Positions 16,755-25,089 of a stretch of 43,583 nt of DNA are shown in pieces. Location: the NCBI GenBank assembly GCA_938039915.1, contig CALHUA010000227.1, forward strand, positions 1-43,583. The letters are read 5' to 3'. The notes under the pieces were generated by a model, which searched no databases, was not told the DNA's origin, and worked only from the letters and a program-made list of their open reading frames with translations. Both the position numbers and the translations under genes were made by a program. Every line of letters begins with the position of its first letter. Position 1 is the first letter of the stretch. The stretch is from an uncultured Anderseniella sp. GTDB taxonomy: Bacteria; Pseudomonadota; Alphaproteobacteria; Rhizobiales; Aestuariivirgaceae.

Positions 16755-18233
16755 CTATGATTTCGGAACCCGGTCCAGTTGCTGTCCGTCCACAAGCAAT
16801 GCAGACAGATGCGCGAAAGCATCCTCGATCCTCGGGGAGTTTGGATGCTGGATCAGACCGGCGTACAGCCTGGGAACCAACTCGACACACTCATCAAGTT
16901 CGCGATCGGTTCCTTGTTTGTATCCACCGATGGAGCGAATATCCCGGCTGTCTTCATACCGCTCGATCATCGACCTCAACTTGATGATGAGCTTCCGTTC
17001 TTCTGCACTCCACAAGGTGTCGGCCAGTCGGGAAATTGACGTCAGAAGGTCTATGGCGGGATACCTGCCTTCCTGGGCCACCTTGCGGTCCAGCACAACA
17101 TGACCGTCCAGAATGCCGCGAAGCGTGTCGGACACGGGCTCTTCGGTATTGTCCCCGTCAACCAGCACCGAGAATATGCCGGTGATGGACCCTTCATCAC
17201 CGGTGCCGGGTCCGGCCCGTTCCAGGAGCTGGGCGATCTCTGCGAAGGTGCTTGGCGGATATCCTCTGGATACCGGTAGTTCGCCGGCGCTCAGCGCAAC
17301 ATCACGGCAAGCATGAGCATACCTGGTGATCGAGTCTACAATCAGCAGAACACTCTGGCCGGCACTGCTGAAATATTCCGCAATGGTCATGGCTGTGCGC
17401 GGCGCCAGGCGCCGGCGCAATGCGCTTTCATCGCTTGTCGCAACAACAACGACGGTTCGTTGTAGATTGTCGCCCAATGCATCTTCTATGAACTCGCGTA
17501 CTTCCCGGCCACGTTCGCCAACCAGAACAACGACAATCGTGTCAAACCCGTCCGTTTTGGAAAACATCGACATGAGCGTTGATTTGCCAACGCCTGATCC
17601 GGCAAACAAACCCATCCTCTGGCCGGCGCATACCGGTGTGAACAGATCAACAGCAAGTATCCCGGTCGTTACCATCTTTCCCACCCGATTGCGCCTCAGG
17701 GGCGGTGGAGACGCTGCCTTGACCGGCAAGGCGCGTGCTCCGTCCTGCAGTGTGCCCAACTCGTCAATCGGCTTTGCAAACGCGTCAATGATGCGTCCCT
17801 TCCAGCTTTGATCGGGATAGATCAGGTGCTGCCCGCGCACGATAACCCGCGCCCCGATCTTGCAGGGCAAGTCATCGCCGAAAAGCTTGATCGTCACCTG
17901 TTGCGGCTGGATCGATACGATTTCACCAAGCGTAATGGCGGTGTCGCCGCCAATTTCAACATGATCGCCAAGCTGGGCAATTGTTGAAAGCCCGGTGGCA
18001 AAAACCTGCGAAGCCTCGATGCTGCAAATCTTGCCACTGGCTTTGATGCAACTGCTTTGACGCGCAGCGTTGAGCGTGGCTGCCAATCGGTCCAGACGTT
18101 CCGCGCCGGTGTGCGGTGGTCTGCTGATACCGGCCACAGCTGGTCGGTCCTGTGTCTGAACTGATGGATCGCTCAATTCGGAATGCTCACGAAACTCCGC
18201 CAATGTCTCTGATGGCATCTCGTCTTGCGTCAT
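16755..18233 (-). CDS. fliI: Flagellum-specific ATPase FliI
   Basis: The 492-residue F1-type ATPase has a Walker A loop (GLFAGSGVGKSTL, about 209-221), Walker B context (SVLLIVDSITRYA) and the export-ATPase motif SRGYPPSTFAEIAQLLERAG. FliI forms the hexameric ATPase at the export gate with FliH and FliJ. It is longer than the usual 440-470 residues because of a roughly 50-residue polar N-terminal extension. The first 47 bases overlap flgF in another frame; an alternative ATG at 18218 would shorten the overlap. The gene is last in the minus-strand DUF1217-flgF-fliI run. Confidence 0.94.
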   Translation of the reverse strand: MTQDEMPSETLAEFREHSELSDPSVQTQDRPAVAGISRPPHTGAERLDRLAATLNAARQSSCIKASGKICSIEASQVFATGLSTIAQLGDHVEIGGDTAITLGEIVSIQPQQVTIKLFGDDLPCKIGARVIVRGQHLIYPDQSWKGRIIDAFAKPIDELGTLQDGARALPVKAASPPPLRRNRVGKMVTTGILAVDLFTPVCAGQRMGLFAGSGVGKSTLMSMFSKTDGFDTIVVVLVGERGREVREFIEDALGDNLQRTVVVVATSDESALRRRLAPRTAMTIAEYFSSAGQSVLLIVDSITRYAHACRDVALSAGELPVSRGYPPSTFAEIAQLLERAGPGTGDEGSITGIFSVLVDGDNTEEPVSDTLRGILDGHVVLDRKVAQEGRYPAIDLLTSISRLADTLWSAEERKLIIKLRSMIERYEDSRDIRSIGGYKQGTDRELDECVELVPRLYAGLIQHPNSPRIEDAFAHLSALLVDGQQLDRVPKS

Positions 18234-18912
18234 TTACTTTCTTGATCATTTCCGTGACTGCCTCAAATGCCCTCGATACGGTGATCAGGTCGGTAATCTC
18301 GCCTACGCCGTTGACATTGGAGCGCTCAACGAATCCCTGGTGAACACTCGCTCTGGACCCCTCAAGTATGGGGACAGCGGGTTGCTGGGCCACGACGGAC
18401 GAGTTGTCGAGGCGATCAAGGCGGACATTGTCCGGAAACTCGTATAGACCCACGCCGCCAATTCGGCGGCCGGCCTGTCGAATTTCTCCATTCTGCGCAA
18501 TTGAGGGCGGGCCTGCATTAGGGTTGAGGAGCAGGGGTGCCCCACCGGGATCAAGCACATTATAGCCGTTCAGGGTCTGCAATTCACCGGTTGGGGTAAT
18601 CTGCATCCGGCCATCCTTTGTATAGGCCAGCCCTGCAGGCGTTTGTATCGCCAGCCAGGCATTGCCCTTGATTGCCAGGTCCAGCGGATTGTCGCTTTGT
18701 ATGAACGCACCGGTCTTTGCGGACAGGTAGCTTTCTCCGTGATTTGCGAAATGGACCGGATTGTTGGTGGTCCGGCTGACCAGGCTGTCAAACTTGATCT
18801 GCTCCGCCCGGAAGCCCGCCGTGTTGGTGTTGGCCACATTGTCGGCAATCGTGTCCAGCCGTCTTTGCAGCGCCAATTGGGCTGAAATCGCTACATCAAT
18901 AGTTACACTCAT
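18187..18912 (-). CDS. flgF: Flagellar proximal rod protein FlgF
   Basis: The 241-residue rod protein opens with VTIDVAISAQLALQRRLDTIADNVANTNTAGFRAEQ, the rod-protein signature DNVANxNTxGF. It ends with ITVSRAFEAVTEMIKKVNDARRDAIRDIG, the C-terminal axial helix. The core DLAIKGNAWLAIQTPAGLAYTKDGRM matches FlgF and FlgG. Size favours FlgF (about 240-250) over FlgG (about 260), and rhizobia place flgF directly before fliI. The start lies immediately after the DUF1217 stop. Confidence 0.88.
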   Translation of the reverse strand: MSVTIDVAISAQLALQRRLDTIADNVANTNTAGFRAEQIKFDSLVSRTTNNPVHFANHGESYLSAKTGAFIQSDNPLDLAIKGNAWLAIQTPAGLAYTKDGRMQITPTGELQTLNGYNVLDPGGAPLLLNPNAGPPSIAQNGEIRQAGRRIGGVGLYEFPDNVRLDRLDNSSVVAQQPAVPILEGSRASVHQGFVERSNVNGVGEITDLITVSRAFEAVTEMIKKVNDARRDAIRDIGGVS

Positions 18913-18913
18913 A

Positions 18914-19699
18914 TCAGCGCCGCCTTGAATTCAGAGATTGGATGGCGGTCAGAATAGACTCGCTCAAACCGAAGGTCGGCTGCGACGTGAACAGCGCAGC
19001 CACTGATGATGCAGGCCCTGATTGCGGGTTTTCCAAATCCCAAAGAGTGGCAAAGCGCTCAAGAAACTCCTGAACCTTTTCGGGCGACTGGAAGTCTTCA
19101 TAGTCAAGTCGTCCGTCCAGCAGACTGGCCTGGCGATCAATGTCCGTTGCAGAAATGGAAGCCGGAAGACCAAGCGCCGTCCTGGTTACATCAAGCAATG
19201 CCCGATCTGACAGAATGTCATATGCGCTTTCAATCGAGCCGGCCTTGCGCTCGAAATAGAGAGCCAGGCGCACGCCTTCGCCCTGCTGGCCGGCGTCCAC
19301 TTCAAGGGCCTGACGAAGATACTTGTCTACGGTGCCTTCTGTTGCCCGATCAAAAGATGTGGTCGCAGTATCATACCTGACAAAATTGAACGTCTCGACA
19401 AACTCGGTGTAGCGTCTGTCGGCAAGCCTGTTCGCCAGGGCAGTGTTGTCGTCGATGCCTTCTTCAAGCACTTTTCTGATCAGGCCCTTGGCGTAGGAAA
19501 TGTCCTCCATGCCATGGGCTGCCATGGCAAAGTTCACCAGCCTCGCGTCCCCCATGAAGTCGTCGATCGTTTTCACATTGCCAATGTTCTCGCGATAATA
19601 CTCCACCTCGCGATTGACTTGAGGTCTTGCCGCGACAAGGTCGATCGACCTTTGTATATCTGCGGAGATCAATCGATAGTTTAGGGGAGTTGAAAGCAT
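18914..19699 (-). CDS. DUF1217 flagellar-cluster protein
   Basis: The 261-residue helical protein belongs to DUF1217, recognised from VNREVEYYRENIGNVKTIDDFMGDARLVNFAMAAHGMEDISYAKGLIRKVLEEG and the later LADRRYTEFVETFNF. Members occur mainly in Rhizobiales and Rhodobacterales, often beside flagellar genes, with no biochemical role assigned that I know of. No signal peptide or membrane segment is visible. It is the first gene of the minus-strand run and ends next to the flgF start, so it is probably co-transcribed with flgF and fliI. A rod-assembly or export-related role is a guess from context. Confidence 0.8.
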   Translation of the reverse strand: MLSTPLNYRLISADIQRSIDLVAARPQVNREVEYYRENIGNVKTIDDFMGDARLVNFAMAAHGMEDISYAKGLIRKVLEEGIDDNTALANRLADRRYTEFVETFNFVRYDTATTSFDRATEGTVDKYLRQALEVDAGQQGEGVRLALYFERKAGSIESAYDILSDRALLDVTRTALGLPASISATDIDRQASLLDGRLDYEDFQSPEKVQEFLERFATLWDLENPQSGPASSVAALFTSQPTFGLSESILTAIQSLNSRRR

Positions 19700-19769
19700 G
19701 GATGTAGCGCTCTTTTAGGTTGACCCGGGCCAAGCCTAGAGCTCCAAACTTGCGCGAACCTGACAGATT

Positions 19770-19988
19770 TTAACTTAGATGAAAGTGATGCTTGAACTCA
19801 TCGAATGATCGAAAGCGCATCCAGCCATTGCGTGTTGCCGCCTTTACCGAGCCATCAGAATATACTCTGACCGGCCGGCCTCGATAGCTGCCCTCGTCGA
19901 CAAGCTCTCTCTGCCCATCGGCGGATAATCGGATTTCTTTTCTGTGTTTTTCTGCCTGTTTGTCCGGTTTGCCAAACCAATTGAACAT
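19770..19988 (-). CDS. Small conserved-looking protein of unknown function
   Basis: The 72-residue protein begins MFNWFGKPDKQAEKHRKEIRL and ends with RPVRVYSDGSVKAATRNGWMRFRSFDEF. The second half looks like a small beta-strand-rich module with repeated Gly/Asp turns and aromatic residues. The ATG at 19988 is favoured because the 32 codons upstream look random and begin well inside the divergent promoter region. I recognise no family. It stands alone between the flagellar run and the divergent ATP-grasp gene. Confidence 0.55.
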   Translation of the reverse strand: MFNWFGKPDKQAEKHRKEIRLSADGQRELVDEGSYRGRPVRVYSDGSVKAATRNGWMRFRSFDEFKHHFHLS

Positions 19989-20182
19989 GATCAACTTGCC
20001 CTGTTTTTTTGTGTTTCGTGACAGCACGGCGTGAACGCTAATCGCCTGAGCTTGCGTGAAACTGGCAGGACGCGGGGTCAGCACATCAGTTGCCGGTAGT
20101 GGCTGACTTATCCAGTTTCACGCCAGCCAATCGTGTACGTATGTGCCAATTCTTCGAACTGGACATGCGGGGCGGTGTAGTA

Positions 20183-21487
20183 ATGGTAGCGGCAAAATCA
20201 GAGATAGTTGGCGACGACAACGTCCAGGAAAGAATGGGTGTTGCAACGTTGACCCGCATGGCCTTCAACGGACAGGACCTTGGCCGCACTGCAACAAAGC
20301 TGATAGTGGCACTGGCCCGCGACCCGGCAGACGCCGGCGCATTGATGGACCTGTCGGCAATCGAGCAGTTGAAAGGCAACCAGACCGGCGGGCTTGATTT
20401 TCAGGCCGCCGCGCTGAGCCATTGCCAGCTTTACACGACACAATCGTCCACCAAACAACCGAAGCTCAAGTTGCTCGCGCTGGCGGCGCCGATCCAGATG
20501 GGCGGAAACACCCCGATCGATTTCCTGTTGACGGGCTCAGACATCAGCCTGACCACGCTTTACATTTCTCCCGATTTGCCGATGCCGATCCCGGTACCCG
20601 AGCACGATCTGGCGGTTGTTGTTGCACCGGGCGACTCAGACACATCCAGGCGATTTCTCGACGAGATAGAGCGTCAACTGGTGAACTGGCCGATGCCGGT
20701 TCTGAATAAACCGAACCGTATTGTGAACCTGGAGAGAGACCAGTTGTTCAATATCCTGTGTGAGGTGCCCGGTCTCGTTGTGCCAAAGATGTCGCGCAGT
20801 GACCGGGCTGCCCTTGAGGCGGTGGCCCATGGAGAGACGGATATAAGCGAAATTCTGTCTGAGGGTGCATTCCCGGTTGTCGTTCGTCCGGTCGGATCTC
20901 ATGCCGGACGCAATCTCGAGAAGCTTACCTGTCAGCAGGATGTCTTGGCTTATCTGCACCAGTGCGACGATCTGGAGTTCTTTGTTTCCGATTTTATCGA
21001 TTACAGCAGTGTAGACGGCGCATTCCGAAAGAGCAGGATTGTCTTCGTCGATGGCGTCCCGTTCGCCTGTCATCTGGCGGTAGCTGACCAGTGGAAGGTC
21101 TGGTACCTGAATGCCGACATGGAACAAAACGATGGGAAACGGGCCGAAGAAGAACGCTTCATGGCCCGGTTTAACGAAGATTTCTGCCAACGCCACGCTG
21201 CCGCTCTGGCTGACCTGGCAAAGCGTGTGGATCTGGAATATTTCGGCATCGATTGCGCCGAGGACCGGAACGGAAAGCTGGTGGTGTTTGAAGCTGACAA
21301 TGCACTCATCGTGCACGACATGGATTCGCACGAAGTGTTTCCGTACAAAAAACCACAGATGCAAAAGGTGTTTGCCGCATTTGCCGGGATGATACGTTCA
21401 CGCTGCGCGGGACGGTCAGTGCACCCCAGTGGCAGGCCCGGACTGCGTGAGGTTGGCGTTGAGCAGACGGAGACCGATGCTGGTTAG
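20183..21487 (+). CDS. ATP-grasp (RimK/glutathione synthetase-like) ligase of unknown substrate
   Basis: The protein is 434 residues from this start; the frame is open back to a TTG at 20090 (465 residues), with another ATG at 20141. The ATG at 20183 has GGGGCGG seven bases upstream. An N-terminal helical part resembles a TPR-like repeat (ALMDLSAIEQLKGNQTGGLDFQAAAL). The C-terminal half looks like an ATP-grasp fold: FPVVVRPVGSHAGRNLEKL (nucleotide-binding strand, with Arg where Lys is common), EFFVSDFIDY, then YFGIDCAEDRNGKLVVFEADNA, where the E-x-D-N element would bind metal. Such enzymes join a carboxylate to an amine using ATP. The substrate cannot be deduced. Confidence 0.65.
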   Translation: MVAAKSEIVGDDNVQERMGVATLTRMAFNGQDLGRTATKLIVALARDPADAGALMDLSAIEQLKGNQTGGLDFQAAALSHCQLYTTQSSTKQPKLKLLALAAPIQMGGNTPIDFLLTGSDISLTTLYISPDLPMPIPVPEHDLAVVVAPGDSDTSRRFLDEIERQLVNWPMPVLNKPNRIVNLERDQLFNILCEVPGLVVPKMSRSDRAALEAVAHGETDISEILSEGAFPVVVRPVGSHAGRNLEKLTCQQDVLAYLHQCDDLEFFVSDFIDYSSVDGAFRKSRIVFVDGVPFACHLAVADQWKVWYLNADMEQNDGKRAEEERFMARFNEDFCQRHAAALADLAKRVDLEYFGIDCAEDRNGKLVVFEADNALIVHDMDSHEVFPYKKPQMQKVFAAFAGMIRSRCAGRSVHPSGRPGLREVGVEQTETDAG

Positions 21488-21684
21488 GTTCGGATCATGG
21501 ACATCGCTCGGACCCAATTGACACTGTTTTCGCCGTAGCGTTCCATGACGCTCGGCGCAACGGAGCCTGACCACTCATTGAGCTTGCCTACCGCGTATCA
21601 CCAAGCTACCACGGCTAAGGAAACATCGGGTTTCAGATGGTGTTCCAACTATGCCTGAAGTCCTGGCAAGAAAGCACCTGCGAA

Positions 21685-22596
21685 ATGTCGGCAACATCGA
21701 CCCCGTCTCCAAAGTCTGTCTGGCTGCTGGTCATCCTGCTGCTGACTGGTCTTGGCTGGGGGTTGACAATTTCGCTGGCGACGATCGCTACCGCGTCCGG
21801 TATTGATCCGCTGACCGTCGCCTTGTGGTCTGCTTTCGCAGGCGCGGTGTTGCTGAGTGCTGTGCTGCTCGCACGAGGCAAGCGCCCGCCGATGGATGGT
21901 GCGCATTTGCGGTTTTACCTGGTGACCGGGTTTTTAGGAACGGCGTTTCCGCATGCACTGTCGTTTTATGCAGCCATTCATCTGCCGGCCGGGGTGCGAG
22001 CCATCGTGTTTGCCCTGATCCCGATGATTACGCTGGCGCTGTCGATCATGCTGTCCGTGGAAAAGGCCAATGCGCGCCGCTTCACCGGCATCCTGCTGGG
22101 CTTGTCTGCGATGCTGGTCATGTTCCTGCCCGGTGTGCAGGTTCCGTTGCCCGGTCAGGTGTTCTGGACATTGGTATCATTGGCGGCGGCAACCAGCTAT
22201 GCGGTGGAGAATGTCTATATCAGCCTGAAACGCCCTGTAGAACTTGATGCAGCCACAGCGCTTTGGGGCATGACCGTCGCCGGCACGGCGATGTTGCTGG
22301 TCACCTTGTGGCTGGCGGATGCGCCGTACCTGCTGCCGTTTGACGCCAGCACGGCGGAACTCGCCATCGTGTTGATGGCGGTCGCTCATCTCAGCGCCTA
22401 TTCCGGATTGTTGTACATGCTCAGCCATGGCGGCGTGGTGTTTGCCAGCCAGGTCTCCTATATCGTTACCCCGTCCGCCGTCATGTGGGGCATGCTGCTG
22501 CTGTCGGAGAAAATCTCCCTGTCGATCGTGCTGGCGCTGGTCCTGATCATGGCAGGCCTCGCGCTCATCAAACCGAAGCGGAAAGGCGACGCGTAA
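21685..22596 (+). CDS. EamA-family (DMT) transporter
   Basis: The 303-residue integral membrane protein has ten hydrophobic helices arranged as two EamA repeats: WLLVILLLTGLGWGLTISLA through FTGILLGLSAMLVMFLPG, and VFWTLVSLAAATSYAVENVYI through ISIVLALVLIMAGLALIKPKRK-like residues. The second repeat has a typical PSAVMWGMLLLSEKISLS motif. Members move amino acids, sugars or other metabolites across the inner membrane. The ATG at 21685 is preferred over 21637 since the extra residues are polar and precede the first helix. The ribosome binding site is weak for both. The substrate is unknown. Confidence 0.8.
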   Translation: MSATSTPSPKSVWLLVILLLTGLGWGLTISLATIATASGIDPLTVALWSAFAGAVLLSAVLLARGKRPPMDGAHLRFYLVTGFLGTAFPHALSFYAAIHLPAGVRAIVFALIPMITLALSIMLSVEKANARRFTGILLGLSAMLVMFLPGVQVPLPGQVFWTLVSLAAATSYAVENVYISLKRPVELDAATALWGMTVAGTAMLLVTLWLADAPYLLPFDASTAELAIVLMAVAHLSAYSGLLYMLSHGGVVFASQVSYIVTPSAVMWGMLLLSEKISLSIVLALVLIMAGLALIKPKRKGDA

Positions 22597-22613
22597 ACGG
22601 GCCGGACTTGCCG

Positions 22614-24158
22614 TCAGGCGCCACGCATGAGGTGGAGATAGGGGTCGGCCGCACCGATGTCAGAGCCAATGTCAGGCAGGTCGGAATTGTCATCCGGCAA
22701 TCCGCACAACTCATTGACCCGACCAACAACCGCAGCCGGATCTGCTATCATGTCGGCATACTCCACGACAATGGCACGCTGGCGCAATTTTTCTGACAAC
22801 ACATCGATCATCTCGCGATACCAGTCGATATAGGCATAGGCGTTGTTGAGATCATGATTGTAGTGATTTCCCGAACTGTAGTTTTTCATGAAAATTCTCA
22901 AAGCCGTGTCATCCCTGCTGCGCCTTACAAACACAAACCGGGCTTCCGGCAGGGTCTGCGCCAGCAGGCCGGCCTTTGAAATCAATCCCGGCGTGGTGAT
23001 GCTCACCAATTTGTGGTGTGGATTGGTTTCAGCCAGGCGTTGCCGGAACTCGGTAGCAAATGCACCGTGCAGGTTTTTCGGCAGTTGCCCTGGGTCTGCA
23101 ATATTAACAAGGCCAGCTTTTTGAGCCGCTCGCCGGCAGGCAAACTGAACCACCTCACCTTCATATCCCCGGTTCACGTCGTCATGTGCGCCAACCAGAG
23201 TTTCCAGCGTGGTTTTGCCGGCCCGTGACGGGCCCAGAATGAACAGTGGCGCCGGTTTGGCGGTGGATTTTCTGTCGCGGGGACGGGGCAATTTGCTGCC
23301 GTCAAGCGCGGTAGTGGCGGCAAGAGATTGCTTATGGCCTTCCGACTGGGCAATCCACAAGCTCTGCGCCTCACGGTTCAGCTTGCCGTTGATGTCACAC
23401 AGCACCTGCCAGGCTTCGGCATGCTTGTCCTCCCGGTCCAGTATAGTAGCTTCCACGAAGGCTTTCTTGGTGTCGAATTCGGCTTGCGTCTGGCTCTGGG
23501 ATTTTCTGGTTTTGCGGACAAGGCCATGCAGATCGGTTGAACTGTCCAGCAATTGCCGTGGCAGCTGCAGCATTATGTAGAGTACAGAAATACTATCTGG
23601 CCGTACCTTTCGCAAGCGCGCCACAATTTCGGTTGCCTGGTCGTAATACCCGAGGTTCAGATAGCACTGGCAAAGTTGCAGCAACGACTGATCGAAATCG
23701 GGATCAATGGCGAGTGCGTCCCGGTAGGATGTCATCGCCTCTGCAAATTGCTTTTTGTGGCGGAACACGTCACCAAGCAGGTGATGAACAGCCGGGTTCG
23801 TGTCATCAATCCGGAGCGCCTCGCGCAACATGACGGCGGCCATATCGGGTATTTCAAGTCCGAGCCAAGCAGCCGCCAGATTGGTGAAGTTGGTAGGATC
23901 GGTCGGCGCGTTCGCAGCGGCAGTGAGGAAGCAGGTCACTGCCTGGCGGTAGTTCTTCTGTTCAATGGCCACAAGGCCGAATGTCTGCAGGGCGCCGACA
24001 TAGGTTGGGTCTGTCTCCAGCAACTCCCGGCAGACGGTTTCCGCTTCCTTCAGCCGGCCCTGCTTGCGCTTTTTTTCCGCATCGCCGAGGCGTTTATGAA
24101 GTGAATTGATTGTTGGTTTGGCGCTTGAACCGGTCGCCGTTTTTCCAGTGAAATTCAT
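22614..24158 (-). CDS. TPR-sulfotransferase fusion protein
   Basis: The 514-residue protein has four to five tetratricopeptide repeats (about residues 20-200; AETVCRELLETDPTYVGALQTFGLVAIEQKNYRQAVTCFLTAAANAPTDP) and a C-terminal sulfotransferase domain (about 300-500). The domain has a nucleotide loop PLFILGPSRAGKTTLETLVGAHDDV and the second signature RFVFVRRSRDDTALRIF. The end (VVEYADMIADPAAVVGRVNELCGL) is typical of bacterial Sulfotransfer_3-type enzymes, which transfer sulfate from PAPS. The loop reads SRAGKTTL rather than the usual SRSGTTLL, matching a Walker A motif. It lacks a signal peptide and is probably cytoplasmic. The acceptor is unknown. Confidence 0.82.
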   Translation of the reverse strand: MNFTGKTATGSSAKPTINSLHKRLGDAEKKRKQGRLKEAETVCRELLETDPTYVGALQTFGLVAIEQKNYRQAVTCFLTAAANAPTDPTNFTNLAAAWLGLEIPDMAAVMLREALRIDDTNPAVHHLLGDVFRHKKQFAEAMTSYRDALAIDPDFDQSLLQLCQCYLNLGYYDQATEIVARLRKVRPDSISVLYIMLQLPRQLLDSSTDLHGLVRKTRKSQSQTQAEFDTKKAFVEATILDREDKHAEAWQVLCDINGKLNREAQSLWIAQSEGHKQSLAATTALDGSKLPRPRDRKSTAKPAPLFILGPSRAGKTTLETLVGAHDDVNRGYEGEVVQFACRRAAQKAGLVNIADPGQLPKNLHGAFATEFRQRLAETNPHHKLVSITTPGLISKAGLLAQTLPEARFVFVRRSRDDTALRIFMKNYSSGNHYNHDLNNAYAYIDWYREMIDVLSEKLRQRAIVVEYADMIADPAAVVGRVNELCGLPDDNSDLPDIGSDIGAADPYLHLMRGA

Positions 24159-24261
24159 TGGTTTGCACTCAAGGCTCGGGCCGTGTCAGGGAATTGATCG
24201 ATTTCGGCATGGTAGGACACAAGATGACACCTATACCAGCAGCTTTCGACCAGCCAGCATG

Positions 24262-24279
24262 TGTGACAAAATTGTCACA
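24262..24279. promoter_or_regulatory. Palindromic operator candidate upstream of the outer-membrane protein gene
   Basis: TGTGACAA-AA-TTGTCACA is a perfect 8-bp inverted repeat with a 2-bp spacer, 97 bp before the beta-barrel gene and 104 bp before the divergent sulfotransferase gene. The half-sites resemble CRP sites, but the spacer is two bases longer than the CRP consensus. The binding protein is unknown. Confidence 0.5.
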
Positions 24280-24318
24280 GTTTCCAAAATAATGCAGCAG
24301 GCTGACAGATCGACGTTG

Positions 24319-24353
24319 CGTAATTTGTGAATCGTCGTAATTTGAAGCTTCAA
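24319..24353 (+). promoter_or_regulatory. Direct repeats and palindrome before the beta-barrel gene
   Basis: CGTAATTTG occurs twice (24319-24327 and 24336-24344) with a 17-bp period, followed by the perfect 12-bp palindrome TTGAAGCTTCAA (24342-24353). These lie 23-57 bp before the ATG, where a promoter or a response-regulator site would sit. Confidence 0.4.
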
Positions 24354-24375
24354 TTTAGACAAGGGGCAGGTATCC

Positions 24376-25035
24376 ATGTACAGCAAACCACTTACCAGTT
24401 TGGTCGCGTCGGTCGCGATGTCGGCGGTCGCGCTTGGCGTCTCCGCTCAGGAATCCCGTGCTGATCATGCCGAAACTCACGATTGGACAGGTCCGTACAT
24501 CGGGGCAATCGTCGGGGTTGGATCAGTTGATGCCAGCTTTAATTTGAGTTCCTCAAGTTCTTCAGGTTCCTTTGACGCATTTTCGTCTGACGCCGGCTTT
24601 ATGGGAGGCCTTACGGTCGGCTGGAATGCCCAGGACGGCCACCTGGTTTACGGCATCGAGGGTGATGTCAGCTTTGGTGACGTTGACACGACAGGGAGTA
24701 TTACCGGAAGCGAAATAACCTTGAACACTGATCTGTTCGCCACTATCCGCGGCCGGGTCGGCGTCGCTTCAAATGATATTTTCCTTTATGGTACAGCAGG
24801 CCTGGCGATAATCGACGGCGATGTCAGCTTCGAAGGTGGTGGGCCCTCACCGAGTTATACAGAGCTCGGTGCCGTAGTAGGGGCCGGTGCAGAACTGGCG
24901 ATCAACCAGGATGTAAGCGTCAAGGCAGAACTGCTGTATGGCATCTTTGATGAGTCTATTGATCTGGGCGGCGGTGACGCGATTGACATAGACAACTTCT
25001 ACACGGTCCGCTTCGGGGTAAACTGGCACTTCTGA
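24376..25035 (+). CDS. Outer-membrane beta-barrel protein (Omp25/31-like)
   Basis: The 219-residue protein has a signal peptide (residues 1 to about 24) and then DWTGPYIGAIVGVGSVDASF, the W-x-G-x-Y-x-G opening of small alphaproteobacterial eight-stranded barrels. Alternating aromatic strands follow (GGLTVGWNAQDGHLVYGIEGDVSFGD, ATIRGRVGVASNDIFLYGTAGLAI), and the chain ends YTVRFGVNWHF with a terminal Phe, the usual Bam recognition residue. Relatives include Omp25/Omp31 of Brucella and RopB of rhizobia, abundant surface proteins. ggggcaggt precedes the ATG. The gene stands alone with a 217-bp upstream region full of palindromes, suggesting tight regulation. Confidence 0.85.
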   Translation: MYSKPLTSLVASVAMSAVALGVSAQESRADHAETHDWTGPYIGAIVGVGSVDASFNLSSSSSSGSFDAFSSDAGFMGGLTVGWNAQDGHLVYGIEGDVSFGDVDTTGSITGSEITLNTDLFATIRGRVGVASNDIFLYGTAGLAIIDGDVSFEGGGPSPSYTELGAVVGAGAELAINQDVSVKAELLYGIFDESIDLGGGDAIDIDNFYTVRFGVNWHF

Positions 25036-25089
25036 TCGGGAGGCCAGCCAGAGGGCGGCGAAAGACGTGGTCGTCTGCCGCAACTCAGG

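Noticed and set aside
24262-24279. Palindrome as a CRP site
   Set aside because: The half-sites TGTGA and TCACA are separated by eight rather than six bases, so a canonical CRP site is not claimed.
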